NCBI RefSeq assembly: GCF_900107095.1
Contig: NZ_FNOR01000012.1
Coordinates: 62,001 to 126,000, forward strand
Reading direction: 5' to 3'
From: Collimonas sp. OK242
GTDB taxonomy: Bacteria > Pseudomonadota > Gammaproteobacteria > Burkholderiales > Burkholderiaceae_D
DNA length: 64,000 nt
Shown here in pieces: positions 22,121 to 31,080 of this stretch (positions are counted from its first letter, which is position 1; each line of letters opens with the position of its first letter). The translations under genes were made by a program, and so were the position numbers. Below the pieces are notes generated by a model. It searched no databases, was not told the DNA's origin, and worked only from the letters and a program-made list of their open reading frames with translations.

Positions 22121-24490
22121 ATGAAAACACGCCTGTTGCACCTGAGCGCCCTGATTGCGCTTGCCTACGGCTTTGCTATTCCCGCGGCTTATGCGCAGTC
22201 CGCCGCCAAACAGATTAGCGGCGCCATCCATGATGCGCTCGGCCATCCTTTGCCGGACGCCACCGTCGCCTTGAAAGACGCGACCGGCAAGGCGGTCGGC
22301 AGCACCAGGAGCGATCAGCAAGGGCACTTTGTCTTTAGCGACATTGCCCCAGGCAGCTATGCCATCAGCGTTGGCAAGCCTTCCTTCCAATCGGAAAACG
22401 GCACGGTGACGGTGGCCGACGAGGCCGGCGCAACCGCCGATATCACGTTGAAAGCCAGCCAGGCAAACACGGTCCAGGCGGGCAGCGCCGTGGTGGTCAC
22501 AGCCGATCGGCTGGATCGCGCCAGGAACGGGATCCAGGTAGAAACCGGCAGCAGCATTTATCGTATCGGCCGCAAGGAAATCGCCGCCATGCCGCAGGGA
22601 GAAGACACGGCGTTCAATGAAGTCCTGCTGCGCGCCCCCGGCGTGGCGCAGGATTCTTTCGGCCAGTTGCATGTGCGAGGTGACCACGCCGACCTGCAAT
22701 ATCGGCTGAACGGCATCATTTTGCCGGAAAGTATTTCCGGGTTCGGCCAGACTTTGGATACCCGCTTTGTCGATAGCGTCAGCGTCCTTACCGGCGCCTT
22801 GCCGGCGCAATATGGTTATCGGACTGCCGGGGTCGTCGATATTCATACCAAGACCGGCGAACTGGTCAATGGCGGCAATATCGGCGTGCAGGTCGGCAGC
22901 TACAATACGCGCCAGGTCAGCGGCGATGTCAGCGGCAGCACCGACTCCTTCAGCTATTACCTCAACGGTTCCTTCGAAGCCAACAACCTGGGCATCGAAA
23001 ATCCTACCGGCGCCTCGAGCGCCTTGCATGACCGGACTTTGCAAAACAAGGCTTTCGGTTATTTTTCCTATATGCTCGATGCGGATACGCGCGTCAGCCT
23101 GATCCTGGGTAATTCGGACGGCCGCTTCCAGATTCCGAACCGCCCGGATCAGACGCCAGGTTTCCAGCTCGACGGCGTAACCGACTTCCCGTCGGCCAAC
23201 CTGAACGAACGGCAGCGCGAAACCAATCGCTACGGGATTCTTGCCTTGCAAGGAAAAATCGGCTCTGACATCGACTATCAGGTGGCCGCGTTCAGCCGCT
23301 ATTCGAAAGTGTTGTTCGAGCCGGATCAGGTCGGCGACCTTTTGTATACCGGCGTTGCTTCCCGCGTATTGCGGACCGGTCTGGCGAATGGCTTGCAGGC
23401 TGACGGCAGCTACCGTTTGAACGCCAGCCATACTCTGCGCGCCGGCATCAACTATACGCGAGAGAATTTAAAAAACAGCAGCGACTCCCTGACCTTTCCG
23501 GCCGACGACAGCGGTAATCAATTGGCTACGCAGCCGATTGCGCTGGCCGACAGCAACCGGAAGACCACCAACCAGACCGGCTTGTACCTGCAAGACGAAT
23601 GGAAGCTGAGCGACAAGGTGACCGTCAACTACGGCGCCCGCGCCGACTGGGTCAATGCCTATGTCACCGCCAGCCAGTTCAGCCCGCGCATCGGCGTGGT
23701 GTACCAGATGACGCCGCAGACCACCTTCCATGCCGGTTACGCCAAATACTTCACGCCGCCGGCCAGCGAACTGATCGGCTCCAGCACCATCGCCAGCTTC
23801 AACGGCACCACGAATGCATCTCCCAGCAGCCAGAACGATCCGGTGCAGGCGGAAAGTTCGGATTACTTCGATCTCGGCGTCAATCATCAGCTGACACAGC
23901 ATTTGACGCTGGGATTGGATGGTTACTACAAGAAAGTCAAGAATCTGCTGGATGAGGGACAGTTCGGATCGGCCTTGTTGTACACGCCGTTCAACTATGC
24001 CCAAGGCAAGGTCTATGGCCTGGAGCTGACGCTCAACTACCGCAAGGGCGATCTGGGCGCATATTTGAATGTGGCGCGCTCAACCGCACTGGGTAAGAAC
24101 ATCGTTTCCAGCCAGTACAACTTCGGGCAGGATGAACTACATTACATTGCCAGCAATTGGGTGCATCTCGATCATGACCAGGCCATCACCGCATCGACCG
24201 GCGTCTCCTATCTGTGGCAAGGCACGACATGGACCGCGGACGCGTTGTTCGGCAGCGGCTTGCGCAGCGGCTTCGCCAATACCGAGCACCTGCCTGCGTA
24301 TACCGAGGTCAACCTGGGCGCCAGCCATGTGTTCAGCGGTAGCCCGATCGGCAAGTTCACTACGCGTTTAAGCGTGATCAATCTGTTCGACAAGGTCTAT
24401 GAAATACGCGACGGTTCCGGCATCGGCGTCGGCGCGCCGCAGTTTGGACAGCGGCGTGGTTTCTATCTGTCGATGACAAAATCGTTCTGA
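22121..24490 (+). CDS. TonB-dependent receptor with N-terminal carboxypeptidase-like domain
   Basis: A 789-residue outer-membrane receptor. Signal peptide 1-26 ends AAYAQS. Residues about 30-110 form a carboxypeptidase-regulatory-like beta sandwich (QISGAIHDALGHPLPDATVA; RSDQQGHFVFSDIAPGSYAI). The plug follows (EVLLRAPGVAQDSFGQLHVR; SVSVLTGALPAQYGYRTAGV), then the barrel, ending in RRGFYLSMTKSF with the terminal Phe. TGGAG seven bases upstream fixes ATG 22121; the longer open frame begins in the leader. The DUF2946-like gene just upstream hints at a metal ligand, but the plug motifs do not decide it. A hairpin terminator follows. Confidence 0.9.
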   Translation: MKTRLLHLSALIALAYGFAIPAAYAQSAAKQISGAIHDALGHPLPDATVALKDATGKAVGSTRSDQQGHFVFSDIAPGSYAISVGKPSFQSENGTVTVADEAGATADITLKASQANTVQAGSAVVVTADRLDRARNGIQVETGSSIYRIGRKEIAAMPQGEDTAFNEVLLRAPGVAQDSFGQLHVRGDHADLQYRLNGIILPESISGFGQTLDTRFVDSVSVLTGALPAQYGYRTAGVVDIHTKTGELVNGGNIGVQVGSYNTRQVSGDVSGSTDSFSYYLNGSFEANNLGIENPTGASSALHDRTLQNKAFGYFSYMLDADTRVSLILGNSDGRFQIPNRPDQTPGFQLDGVTDFPSANLNERQRETNRYGILALQGKIGSDIDYQVAAFSRYSKVLFEPDQVGDLLYTGVASRVLRTGLANGLQADGSYRLNASHTLRAGINYTRENLKNSSDSLTFPADDSGNQLATQPIALADSNRKTTNQTGLYLQDEWKLSDKVTVNYGARADWVNAYVTASQFSPRIGVVYQMTPQTTFHAGYAKYFTPPASELIGSSTIASFNGTTNASPSSQNDPVQAESSDYFDLGVNHQLTQHLTLGLDGYYKKVKNLLDEGQFGSALLYTPFNYAQGKVYGLELTLNYRKGDLGAYLNVARSTALGKNIVSSQYNFGQDELHYIASNWVHLDHDQAITASTGVSYLWQGTTWTADALFGSGLRSGFANTEHLPAYTEVNLGASHVFSGSPIGKFTTRLSVINLFDKVYEIRDGSGIGVGAPQFGQRRGFYLSMTKSF

Positions 24491-24497
24491 ATGTAAG

Positions 24498-24524
24498 GCG
24501 GGGGAGTTGGCTTCCCCGCTTTCG
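24498..24524 (+). terminator. Terminator-like hairpin after the TonB receptor gene
   Basis: GCGGGGGAG pairs with CTTCCCCGC around TTGG (nine pairs with one G-U), followed by only three T residues, so it is a moderate terminator. Confidence 0.6.
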
Positions 24525-24554
24525 AACACGATATTTCAGTATGCGAAATTTGCG

Positions 24555-24569
24555 TTTCATAATATGAAA
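24555..24569. promoter_or_regulatory. Operator candidate upstream of isocitrate lyase (1)
   Basis: TTTCAT-AAT-ATGAAA, an inverted repeat with perfect six-base arms, embedded in a region rich in GAAAT/ATTTC half-sites. The layout resembles IclR-type operators. It is 204 bases before the aceA start. Confidence 0.4.
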
Positions 24570-24677
24570 ATCAGAAATGCGAGGCAGCATTTCGATATTT
24601 CACTTTCAGGAATTTTATTCCACATCGCGAAAATTAATAGTTAAGTTATTGAATTTAAACGATATAAAAATACTTAT

Positions 24678-24695
24678 ATGTCTTATATAAGACAT
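24678..24695. promoter_or_regulatory. Operator candidate upstream of isocitrate lyase (2)
   Basis: ATGTCTTATATAAGACAT is an 18-bp perfect palindrome in the AT-rich upstream region, 78 bases before the aceA start. Such symmetry with a TATA centre is typical for dimeric regulators of the GntR kind. Confidence 0.6.
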
Positions 24696-24772
24696 TGTTG
24701 CCGCGCACAGATAAGCCTACTATTTAGTCATCGGATTTGATTTTACTTTTTGTTTTTAACAGGAGAGCGACG

Positions 24773-26068
24773 ATGACCACACGTGAACAGCAAGTAGCAG
24801 CCTTGGCCAAGGACTGGGCCGAGAACCCGCGCTGGAAAGGCGTTACCCGCAACTATTCGGCGGAAGACGTGGTCCGTTTGCGCGGTTCCGTACAGATCGA
24901 ACATACGCTGGCAAAGCGCGGCGCCGAAAAACTGTGGAACCTGGTTCACGACGAGCCTTTCGTCAACGCTCTCGGGGCGCTGACCGGCAATCAGGCGATG
25001 CAGCAAGTCAAGGCTGGCTTGAAAGCGATCTACCTGTCAGGCTGGCAAGTTGCCGGCGACGCCAACCTGGCCGGCGAAATGTATCCTGACCAATCGCTGT
25101 ATCCTGCCAATTCGGTACCGCTGGTGGTTAAGCGCATCAATAATACTTTCCAGCGCGCTGACCAGATCCAATGGTCGGAAGGCAAAAACGATATCGACTT
25201 TTTCGCTCCTATCGTGGCCGATGCGGAAGCCGGTTTCGGCGGCGTGCTGAATGCCTACGAACTGATGAAGTCGATGATCGATGCCGGGGCAGCCGGGGTT
25301 CACTTCGAAGATCAGCTTGCATCCGTCAAGAAGTGCGGTCACATGGGCGGCAAGGTACTGGTGCCAAGCCGCGAAGCGATCGAAAAGCTGAACGCAGCGC
25401 GTCTGGCGGCCGACGTTTCCGGCACGTCGACTCTGGTGATCGCTAGGACCGATGCTGAAGCAGCTGATTTGCTGACTTCCGACGTCGATGAAAACGACAA
25501 GCCCTTCCTGACTGGCGAACGTACTGTCGAAGGCTTCTACAAGACGCGTCCAGGGATCGACCAGGCTATCTCGCGCGCACTGGCTTACTCGCCATACGCC
25601 GATCTGGTGTGGTGTGAAACCGGCAAGCCGGACCTGGCTTTCGCCAAGAAATTCGCAGAAGCGGTGCATGCCAAGTTCCCAGGCAAGATGCTGGCGTATA
25701 ACTGCTCGCCGTCGTTCAACTGGAAAAAGAACCTGGACGACGCGACTATCGCCAAGTTCCAGAAAGAACTGGGCGCCATGGGTTACAAGTTTCAGTTCAT
25801 CACGCTGGCCGGTTTCCATGCATTGAACTACTCGATGTTCAACCTGGCGCACGGTTATGCACGCAACCAGATGTCCGCATTCGTCGAACTGCAAGAAGCC
25901 GAATTCGCAGCCGCCGACAAGGGCTTTACCGCGGTCAAGCATCAACGTGAAGTCGGCACCGGCTATTTCGATGCAGTGACCCAGGCTATCCAGCAAGGTC
26001 AGTCATCGACTACCGCTTTGCACGGTTCGACTGAAGATGAGCAATTCTTCGCAGCGAAGGTTGCTTGA
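24773..26068 (+). CDS. aceA: Isocitrate lyase
   Basis: Glyoxylate-shunt enzyme (431 aa) that cleaves isocitrate to glyoxylate and succinate, needed for growth on acetate and fatty acids. Key sites: [20 protein letters not shown], the metal region [12 protein letters not shown], the catalytic signature KKCGHMGGK with Cys188, and [13 protein letters not shown] near the C-terminus. AGGAG precedes ATG 24773. It stands alone: no malate synthase gene is adjacent. Upstream lie two palindromic operator candidates, consistent with tight carbon-source control, and downstream a strong terminator shared with an Lrp-type gene. Confidence 0.97.
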   Translation: MTTREQQVAALAKDWAENPRWKGVTRNYSAEDVVRLRGSVQIEHTLAKRGAEKLWNLVHDEPFVNALGALTGNQAMQQVKAGLKAIYLSGWQVAGDANLAGEMYPDQSLYPANSVPLVVKRINNTFQRADQIQWSEGKNDIDFFAPIVADAEAGFGGVLNAYELMKSMIDAGAAGVHFEDQLASVKKCGHMGGKVLVPSREAIEKLNAARLAADVSGTSTLVIARTDAEAADLLTSDVDENDKPFLTGERTVEGFYKTRPGIDQAISRALAYSPYADLVWCETGKPDLAFAKKFAEAVHAKFPGKMLAYNCSPSFNWKKNLDDATIAKFQKELGAMGYKFQFITLAGFHALNYSMFNLAHGYARNQMSAFVELQEAEFAAADKGFTAVKHQREVGTGYFDAVTQAIQQGQSSTTALHGSTEDEQFFAAKVA

Positions 26069-26095
26069 CCTGCTTGAATCTCGCTAGTAGTCCAA

Positions 26096-26127
26096 AAGGC
26101 CGCATCCCACAAGGATGCGGCCTTTTT
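26096..26127. terminator. Bidirectional terminator after aceA
   Basis: AAGGCCGCATCC and GGATGCGGCCTT form twelve perfect pairs with a five-base loop, with T residues on the right and A residues on the left. It separates aceA from the convergent Lrp-type gene. Confidence 0.93.
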
Positions 26128-26141
26128 ATTCGGCCGCCGTT

Positions 26142-26618
26142 TTATGCGGCCGGCAACGGCAGCATGTTGGTCGCTTTGATTTCATCCAGGCAGACGCTGG
26201 AACGGACGCCGCTGACGCCGCGCATGCGCATCAGCTTTTCCATCAGAAAATCCGACAGCTCTTTCAGATCGTGTGCGGTGACCTTCAGCACATAATCGAA
26301 ATCACCGGTAATCGAGTAGCATTCCAGAATCTGCGGCCATTCGTTGATGGCGGCTCTGAATCCGGACAGATCGTTGATATGGCCTTTTTCCATCGATACA
26401 TGGACGAAGGCAATCACGTTCAAACCCAGGCTGGCGGGGCTCAACCTGGTCTCATAGCCGACGATGAAGCCCGCTTCCTCCAGTCGCCGATGGCGGCGAT
26501 GGCATTGCGGAGCCGACAGATTGACTGCTGCCGCCAGCTCCAGATTGGATGCGCGACCGTTCTTCTGCAAAAACGTCAGCATTTTGCGGTCGATTTGATC
26601 GATATCAATTTTGTGCAA
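26142..26618 (-). CDS. Lrp/AsnC-family transcriptional regulator
   Basis: A 158-residue regulator. The N-terminal helix-turn-helix reads IDQIDRKMLTFLQKNGRASN and LELAAAVNLSAPQCHRRHRR; the C-terminal RAM domain (about 70-150) includes VSMEKGHINDLSGFRAAINE, then ECYSITGDFDYVLKVTAHDL, where the G-D-F-D-Y loop binds amino acids in this family. It is divergent from the ABC importer, amino-acid dehydrogenase and 4-hydroxyphenylpyruvate dioxygenase genes, across a gap of 203 bases. That makes it the obvious candidate to sense an amino acid, perhaps tyrosine or phenylalanine, and control their uptake and breakdown. Confidence 0.93.
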   Translation of the reverse strand: MHKIDIDQIDRKMLTFLQKNGRASNLELAAAVNLSAPQCHRRHRRLEEAGFIVGYETRLSPASLGLNVIAFVHVSMEKGHINDLSGFRAAINEWPQILECYSITGDFDYVLKVTAHDLKELSDFLMEKLMRMRGVSGVRSSVCLDEIKATNMLPLPAA

Positions 26619-26821
26619 TTTATTCTCGATTTATAGGTTTGTAGCGAAATTATATTTCATAAGCCATTAAAAAACGGTCTCAACTCGCAAACCAATTTTC
26701 AACGTTCAAAGCTATACTTTTTTCAAAATAACATATGGCGCCACAGAGGGAAAATCTCTGTTGCAATATAATAAAGAAGCCGATTCCCGGCACCCAAACT
26801 GACTTATCTGGAGACAAAGTC

Positions 26822-27799
26822 ATGAAATTTCCTTTCTTGCGTTCCGCTATCGCATCTGTAGTCTTGCTCAGTCTGGCGGGCGTATCCGCTTCCGCCGTCT
26901 ATGCCGCCGACAAAACGGTGGTGGTCACTGCAATCGTTGAACATCCGGCGCTTGACGCTGTGCGCGATGGCGTCAAGGATGAGTTGAAAGCTGCCGGCTA
27001 CGAGGCTGGCAAGAATCTGAAATTCGAATACCAAAGCGCGCAAGGCAACAACGCTACGGCTTCGCAAATCGCCCGCAAGTATGCCGGCAGCCAGCCGGAT
27101 GTCGCGGTGGCGATTGCCACTCCTTCAGCCCAGGCGCTGGTGGCCGCCACCAAGAGCGTGCCTATCGTGTATGCCGCGGTGACCGATCCGGTCGCGGCCA
27201 AGCTGGTCAAGAGCTGGGATGCATCCGGCACCAATGTCACAGGCGTGTCCGACATGTCGCCATTGGCCAAGCAGATCGATCTGATTCGCCAGGTTGCGCC
27301 TAAGGCCAAGCGCATCGGCGTGATCTACAGCCCGGGCGAAGCGAATTCGGTGTCTATCGTCGAATCGCTCAAGAAGCTGCTGGCCGGCACCGACCTGACC
27401 CTGGTCGAGGGCGCTGCCGCCCGCACCATCGATGTACCTAGCGCTACCCAAAGCCTGGTGGGCAAGGTCGACGTGATCTACGCGCCTACCGACAACAACG
27501 TCATGTCGGCATTTGAAGGCATCGTCAAGGTGGCGGAACAAGCCAAGCTGCCTATCGTCGCAGCCGATACCAGCGCGGTGAAGCGCGGTGCGGCGGCCGC
27601 CATCGGTTTGAATTATTACGATCTCGGCCGTCAAACCGGCAAGATCGTGGTGCGCATCCTGAAGGGCGAAGCGGCTGGCAAGATCGCCTCGCAAACCAGC
27701 ACGACATTTGAACTCTACGTTAATCCTAAAGCTGCGCAGAGACAGGGGCTGACCTTGTCGCCCGAATTGATCAAGTCGGCCAAGGTGGTCGAACAATAA
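26822..27799 (+). CDS. ABC transporter substrate-binding protein (TrpX-like)
   Basis: A 325-residue periplasmic binding protein. The signal peptide (1-28) ends SAVYAA. The mature part matches the family of TrpX and related binding proteins (ABC_sub_bind, PF04392): TAIVEHPALDAVRDGVKDEL, then VAIATPSAQALVAATKSVPI, VTDPVAAKLV and LNYYDLGRQTG. TrpX-type systems import tryptophan or tyrosine. SD GGAG precedes ATG 26822. The permease gene starts 155 bases later and the ATPase follows, so this is a complete importer. The downstream dehydrogenase and dioxygenase suggest an aromatic amino acid as the substrate; this is inference. Confidence 0.87.
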   Translation: MKFPFLRSAIASVVLLSLAGVSASAVYAADKTVVVTAIVEHPALDAVRDGVKDELKAAGYEAGKNLKFEYQSAQGNNATASQIARKYAGSQPDVAVAIATPSAQALVAATKSVPIVYAAVTDPVAAKLVKSWDASGTNVTGVSDMSPLAKQIDLIRQVAPKAKRIGVIYSPGEANSVSIVESLKKLLAGTDLTLVEGAAARTIDVPSATQSLVGKVDVIYAPTDNNVMSAFEGIVKVAEQAKLPIVAADTSAVKRGAAAAIGLNYYDLGRQTGKIVVRILKGEAAGKIASQTSTTFELYVNPKAAQRQGLTLSPELIKSAKVVEQ

Positions 27800-27954
27800 G
27801 ATGTGCGCGGATGGCCGTCGCGGCCGTTCGCACTTCGTCTTGCCAGCGATGTATTGCTGGTGATCTGTTTAGTTGGCGAACCGCCTGCCGCCTGGCTGGG
27901 GCGGCGATTCTGTAGCTTAGTCATGTAGCTTGTTTAAGGAAGTAAAGGAAGTAT

Positions 27955-28902
27955 ATGTCGCTCATCGCTTCGCTTGGCGCCATCGAGATCGGCCTGATTT
28001 TCGGCCTGGTTGCGCTTGGCGTGTTCTTGTCTTTCCGCGTCGTCAATTTTCCCGACCTGACGGTCGACGGCAGTTTTCCCCTCGGCGGCGCAGTCGCCGC
28101 AACCCTGATTGTCTCTGGCTGGAATCCCTTCCTCGCCACCTTCGTCGCGCTGCTGGCCGGCGGACTGGCCGGCTGCGTGACCGCTTGTTTGAACGTGTAT
28201 CTCAAGATCATGCAATTGCTGGCCAGTATCCTGGTGATGATTGCCTTGTATTCGGTTAACTTGCGCATCATGGGCAAACCTAACGTGGCGCTGATCAGCG
28301 AGCCGACGGTTTTCAGCATGATACGTATCGGCGATTTGCCTGATTACTGGGTACAGCCGGTGGTGATGGCGGTGATCGTACTGATTGCCAAGATCCTGCT
28401 GGATGCCTTTTTTGCGTCCGAGACCGGGCTGTCGATGCGTGCTACCGGCGCCAATGCGCGCATGGCGCGCGCCCAAGGTATTTCCACCAACCGCCAGACC
28501 GTCTGGGGCCTGGCTATTTCCAATGCGCTGGTGGCGCTGGCGGGTGCGCTGTATGTGCAGACGCAGGGCGGCGCCGATATTTCGATGGGTATAGGCACCA
28601 TCGTGATCGGACTGGCGGCGGTGATTATCGGCGAAACAGTGGTGCCGGCGCGCAGCCTGGTGATCACTACCGCGGCTTGTATTTTCGGCGCCGTGCTGTA
28701 CCGCTTCTTCATTGCGCTGGCGCTGGACATGGATTTTATCGGCCTCAAGGCGCAGGACCTGAATCTGGTGACCGCATTGCTGGTCGGGTTCGCATTGTTG
28801 ATACCTAATTTCAAGCGCCGCTTCGGCCGCATGCGCGGCAATGTGAAACTCAAACCTTCTGGCGGCAGTGTCGTGGCGGCCACCCGGGAAGGGGAAAACT
28901 GA
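27955..28902 (+). CDS. ABC transporter permease (TrpY-like)
   Basis: A 315-residue inner-membrane permease of the branched-chain/ribose type (PF02653) with about nine hydrophobic segments. Visible marks are LGVFLSFRVVNFPDLTVDGS near the N-terminus, the cytoplasmic coupling loop MRATGANARMARAQGISTNR (contact to the ATPase) and IGTIVIGLAAVIIGETVVPA near the C-terminus. A single permease gene implies a homodimer. AAGGAAG precedes the start. Its stop overlaps the ATPase start (TGATG), so the two are coupled. Confidence 0.9.
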   Translation: MSLIASLGAIEIGLIFGLVALGVFLSFRVVNFPDLTVDGSFPLGGAVAATLIVSGWNPFLATFVALLAGGLAGCVTACLNVYLKIMQLLASILVMIALYSVNLRIMGKPNVALISEPTVFSMIRIGDLPDYWVQPVVMAVIVLIAKILLDAFFASETGLSMRATGANARMARAQGISTNRQTVWGLAISNALVALAGALYVQTQGGADISMGIGTIVIGLAAVIIGETVVPARSLVITTAACIFGAVLYRFFIALALDMDFIGLKAQDLNLVTALLVGFALLIPNFKRRFGRMRGNVKLKPSGGSVVAATREGEN

Positions 28903-29696
28903 TGTTGCAACTGAATAATCTGGAAATTACCTTCAATCCCGGCACTCCCATCGAAAACAAGGTATTGCGCGGTCTTTCATTGGAAATTCCGTCAGGGCAG
29001 TTTGTCACCGTAATCGGCTCCAACGGCGCCGGCAAGTCGACCATGTTGAATGCGGTCAGCGGCGACCTGATGGTGGATAGCGGCAGCATCACGATCGACG
29101 GCGCCGACGCTACCCGGCGCACCAGCTGGCAGCGCGCCGATCTGGTGGCGCGGGTGTTCCAGGATCCGATGGCGGGTACCTGCGAGAGCCTGACGATTGA
29201 AGAAAACATGGCGCTGGCCTGGAAGCGCGGCGCGGCGCGCGGCCTGCGTTTCTCCTTGAACCGTTCGATGCGTGAACTGTTCCGGGAAAAGCTCAGCATT
29301 CTCGGCCTGGGGCTGGAAAACCGCCTGTCCGATCGCATGGGTTTGCTGTCCGGCGGCCAGCGTCAGGCAGTCAGCCTGTTGATGGCTTCGTTGCAGCCGT
29401 CGCGCATCTTGCTGCTGGATGAGCATACCGCCGCGCTGGATCCGAAAACCGCGGCCTTCATTCTGGCGCTGACCGCCAAGATCGTCGAGTCCGGCCAGCT
29501 GACGGCAATGATGGTGACGCACAGCATGCGGCAGGCGCTCGACTACGGTACGCGGACGGTGATGCTGCACGAAGGAAAAGTGATTCTGGATGTGCATGAC
29601 GAACAGCGGCGCGGTCTGGACGTGCCCGATCTGCTGCGCATGTTTGAAACCACGCGCGGTGAAAAAATTGATGACGACAAATTGTTGCTCGGCTAA
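28902..29696 (+). CDS. ABC transporter ATP-binding protein (TrpZ-like)
   Basis: A 264-residue ATPase of the importer. Walker A is GSNGAGKST, the signature is LSGGQRQAV, Walker B is RILLLDEHTAALD and the switch histidine lies in MMVTHSM. The Q-loop reads VARVFQDPMAGT. The Glu-His at the end of Walker B (DEHTAALD) is common in this amino-acid-importer subgroup. It overlaps the permease gene by one base and is followed 65 bases later by the dehydrogenase gene. Confidence 0.92.
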   Translation: MLQLNNLEITFNPGTPIENKVLRGLSLEIPSGQFVTVIGSNGAGKSTMLNAVSGDLMVDSGSITIDGADATRRTSWQRADLVARVFQDPMAGTCESLTIEENMALAWKRGAARGLRFSLNRSMRELFREKLSILGLGLENRLSDRMGLLSGGQRQAVSLLMASLQPSRILLLDEHTAALDPKTAAFILALTAKIVESGQLTAMMVTHSMRQALDYGTRTVMLHEGKVILDVHDEQRRGLDVPDLLRMFETTRGEKIDDDKLLLG

Positions 29697-29761
29697 AAAA
29701 CACAAGGGCAGACATAGCGGCGCACGGCATTATTGCCGCTACAGATATACCAAGGAGAAGT

Positions 29762-31036
29762 ATGAAGGCTTTACTCAATGCGTTTGAAAGCAAAGCGCCG
29801 GAAATCGTCTTTGAATGGCATGACGCGCAAACCCCGGCGCGCGGCTGGATTGTCATCAATTCGCTGCGCGGCGGCGCTGCCGGCGGCGGCACCCGCATGC
29901 GCAGCGGCCTGGACCGGCGCGAGGTCGAGTCGCTGGCGAAGACCATGGAAGTCAAATTCACCGTCTCTGGTCCGGCCATCGGCGGCGCTAAATCGGGTAT
30001 CGATTTCGATCCCGCCGATCCGCGCAAGGATGGCGTGCTGAGCCGCTGGTACAAGGCGGTGACGCCTTTGCTGAAAACCTATTACGGCACCGGCGGCGAT
30101 CTGAATGTCGACGAAGTCCATGAAGTGATACCGATGACTGAAAGTTATGGCTTGTGGCATCCGCAGGAAGGGATTGTGAATGGCCATTTCCAGCCTAGCG
30201 ACAGTGAACGGATCCAGAAAGTCGGACAGTTGCGCATGGGCGTGGCCAAGGTGGTGGAAGACGTGCGCTACACGCCGGCTGCCAGCCGCAAATATCTGGT
30301 GGCAGACCTGATCACCGGCTGGGGCGTGGCCGAATCCGTATTGCATTACTACCGGCTGTATGGCGGCAGCGTAGAAGGCAAGCGCGTGATCGTGCAGGGC
30401 TGGGGCAATGTCGGCTCGACTGCTGCATATTACTTGTCCAGGGCCGGCGCGCGCGTGGTCGGCATCATCGACCGCAATGGCGGCCTGATCAATGCCGCTG
30501 GCTACAGCCATGAAGAAGTGCATGCCTTGTTCCTGGCCAAGCAGGGCAATCAGCTGATCTCCGAGAACATGCTGTCCTTCGCCGCCTGCAATGCGGCGAT
30601 CTGGAGCGTCGGCGCCGACATCTTCCTGCCTTGCGCCGGCTCGCGCCTGGTCAAGCAGGAGCAGGTGGACCAGTTGCTCGCCAACGGCCTCGAAGTGGTT
30701 GCTAGCGGCGCCAACGTACCGTTTGCCGACAGCGACATATTCTACGGCCCGATCTACGAGCATGCCGATAACCGCGTCGCCGTGATACCGGATTTCGTCG
30801 CCAATTGCGGCATGGCGCGCGCCTTCGCATTTCTGATGCAAAGCCAGGTCGAGATATCGGATGAAGCCATCTTCGGCGACGTCTCGGCAACGGTGGCCGC
30901 GGCACTTGAAAAATGCCGCAGCCATTCCGCCAGCCATACCGGCATTGCGAAAGTGGCTTTTGAAATCGCCTTGCAACAACTGATTACGCCGGAAATTACG
31001 CCAGAAATCCCGGAGCAAACTGCTACCCGCAGCTGA
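29762..31036 (+). CDS. Glu/Leu/Phe/Val dehydrogenase family protein
   Basis: NAD(P)-dependent oxidative deaminase (424 aa) of amino acids to 2-oxo acids. The substrate-binding part has [20 protein letters not shown] and the lysine motif [17 protein letters not shown]; the nucleotide domain has [20 protein letters not shown] (G-x-G-x-x-G). The ending GANVPF and [11 protein letters not shown] is also typical. Because it lies between a TrpX-type importer and 4-hydroxyphenylpyruvate dioxygenase, a role as phenylalanine/tyrosine-like dehydrogenase feeding that enzyme is attractive, though glutamate or leucine cannot be excluded. AAGGAG precedes ATG 29762. Confidence 0.85.
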   Translation: MKALLNAFESKAPEIVFEWHDAQTPARGWIVINSLRGGAAGGGTRMRSGLDRREVESLAKTMEVKFTVSGPAIGGAKSGIDFDPADPRKDGVLSRWYKAVTPLLKTYYGTGGDLNVDEVHEVIPMTESYGLWHPQEGIVNGHFQPSDSERIQKVGQLRMGVAKVVEDVRYTPAASRKYLVADLITGWGVAESVLHYYRLYGGSVEGKRVIVQGWGNVGSTAAYYLSRAGARVVGIIDRNGGLINAAGYSHEEVHALFLAKQGNQLISENMLSFAACNAAIWSVGADIFLPCAGSRLVKQEQVDQLLANGLEVVASGANVPFADSDIFYGPIYEHADNRVAVIPDFVANCGMARAFAFLMQSQVEISDEAIFGDVSATVAAALEKCRSHSASHTGIAKVAFEIALQQLITPEITPEIPEQTATRS

Positions 31037-31080
31037 TCCGTTTGACCCAGTCCACCAGACTTTATATTCAGGAGTGCCTT

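Noticed and set aside
21995-23431. Long minus-strand frame (478 codons) opposite the second TonB receptor
   Set aside because: Antisense shadow caused by high GC at third positions; the plus-strand receptor has all expected motifs.
29771-31018. Long minus-strand frame opposite the amino-acid dehydrogenase gene
   Set aside because: Antisense shadow; no protein features, while the plus strand encodes a clear dehydrogenase.
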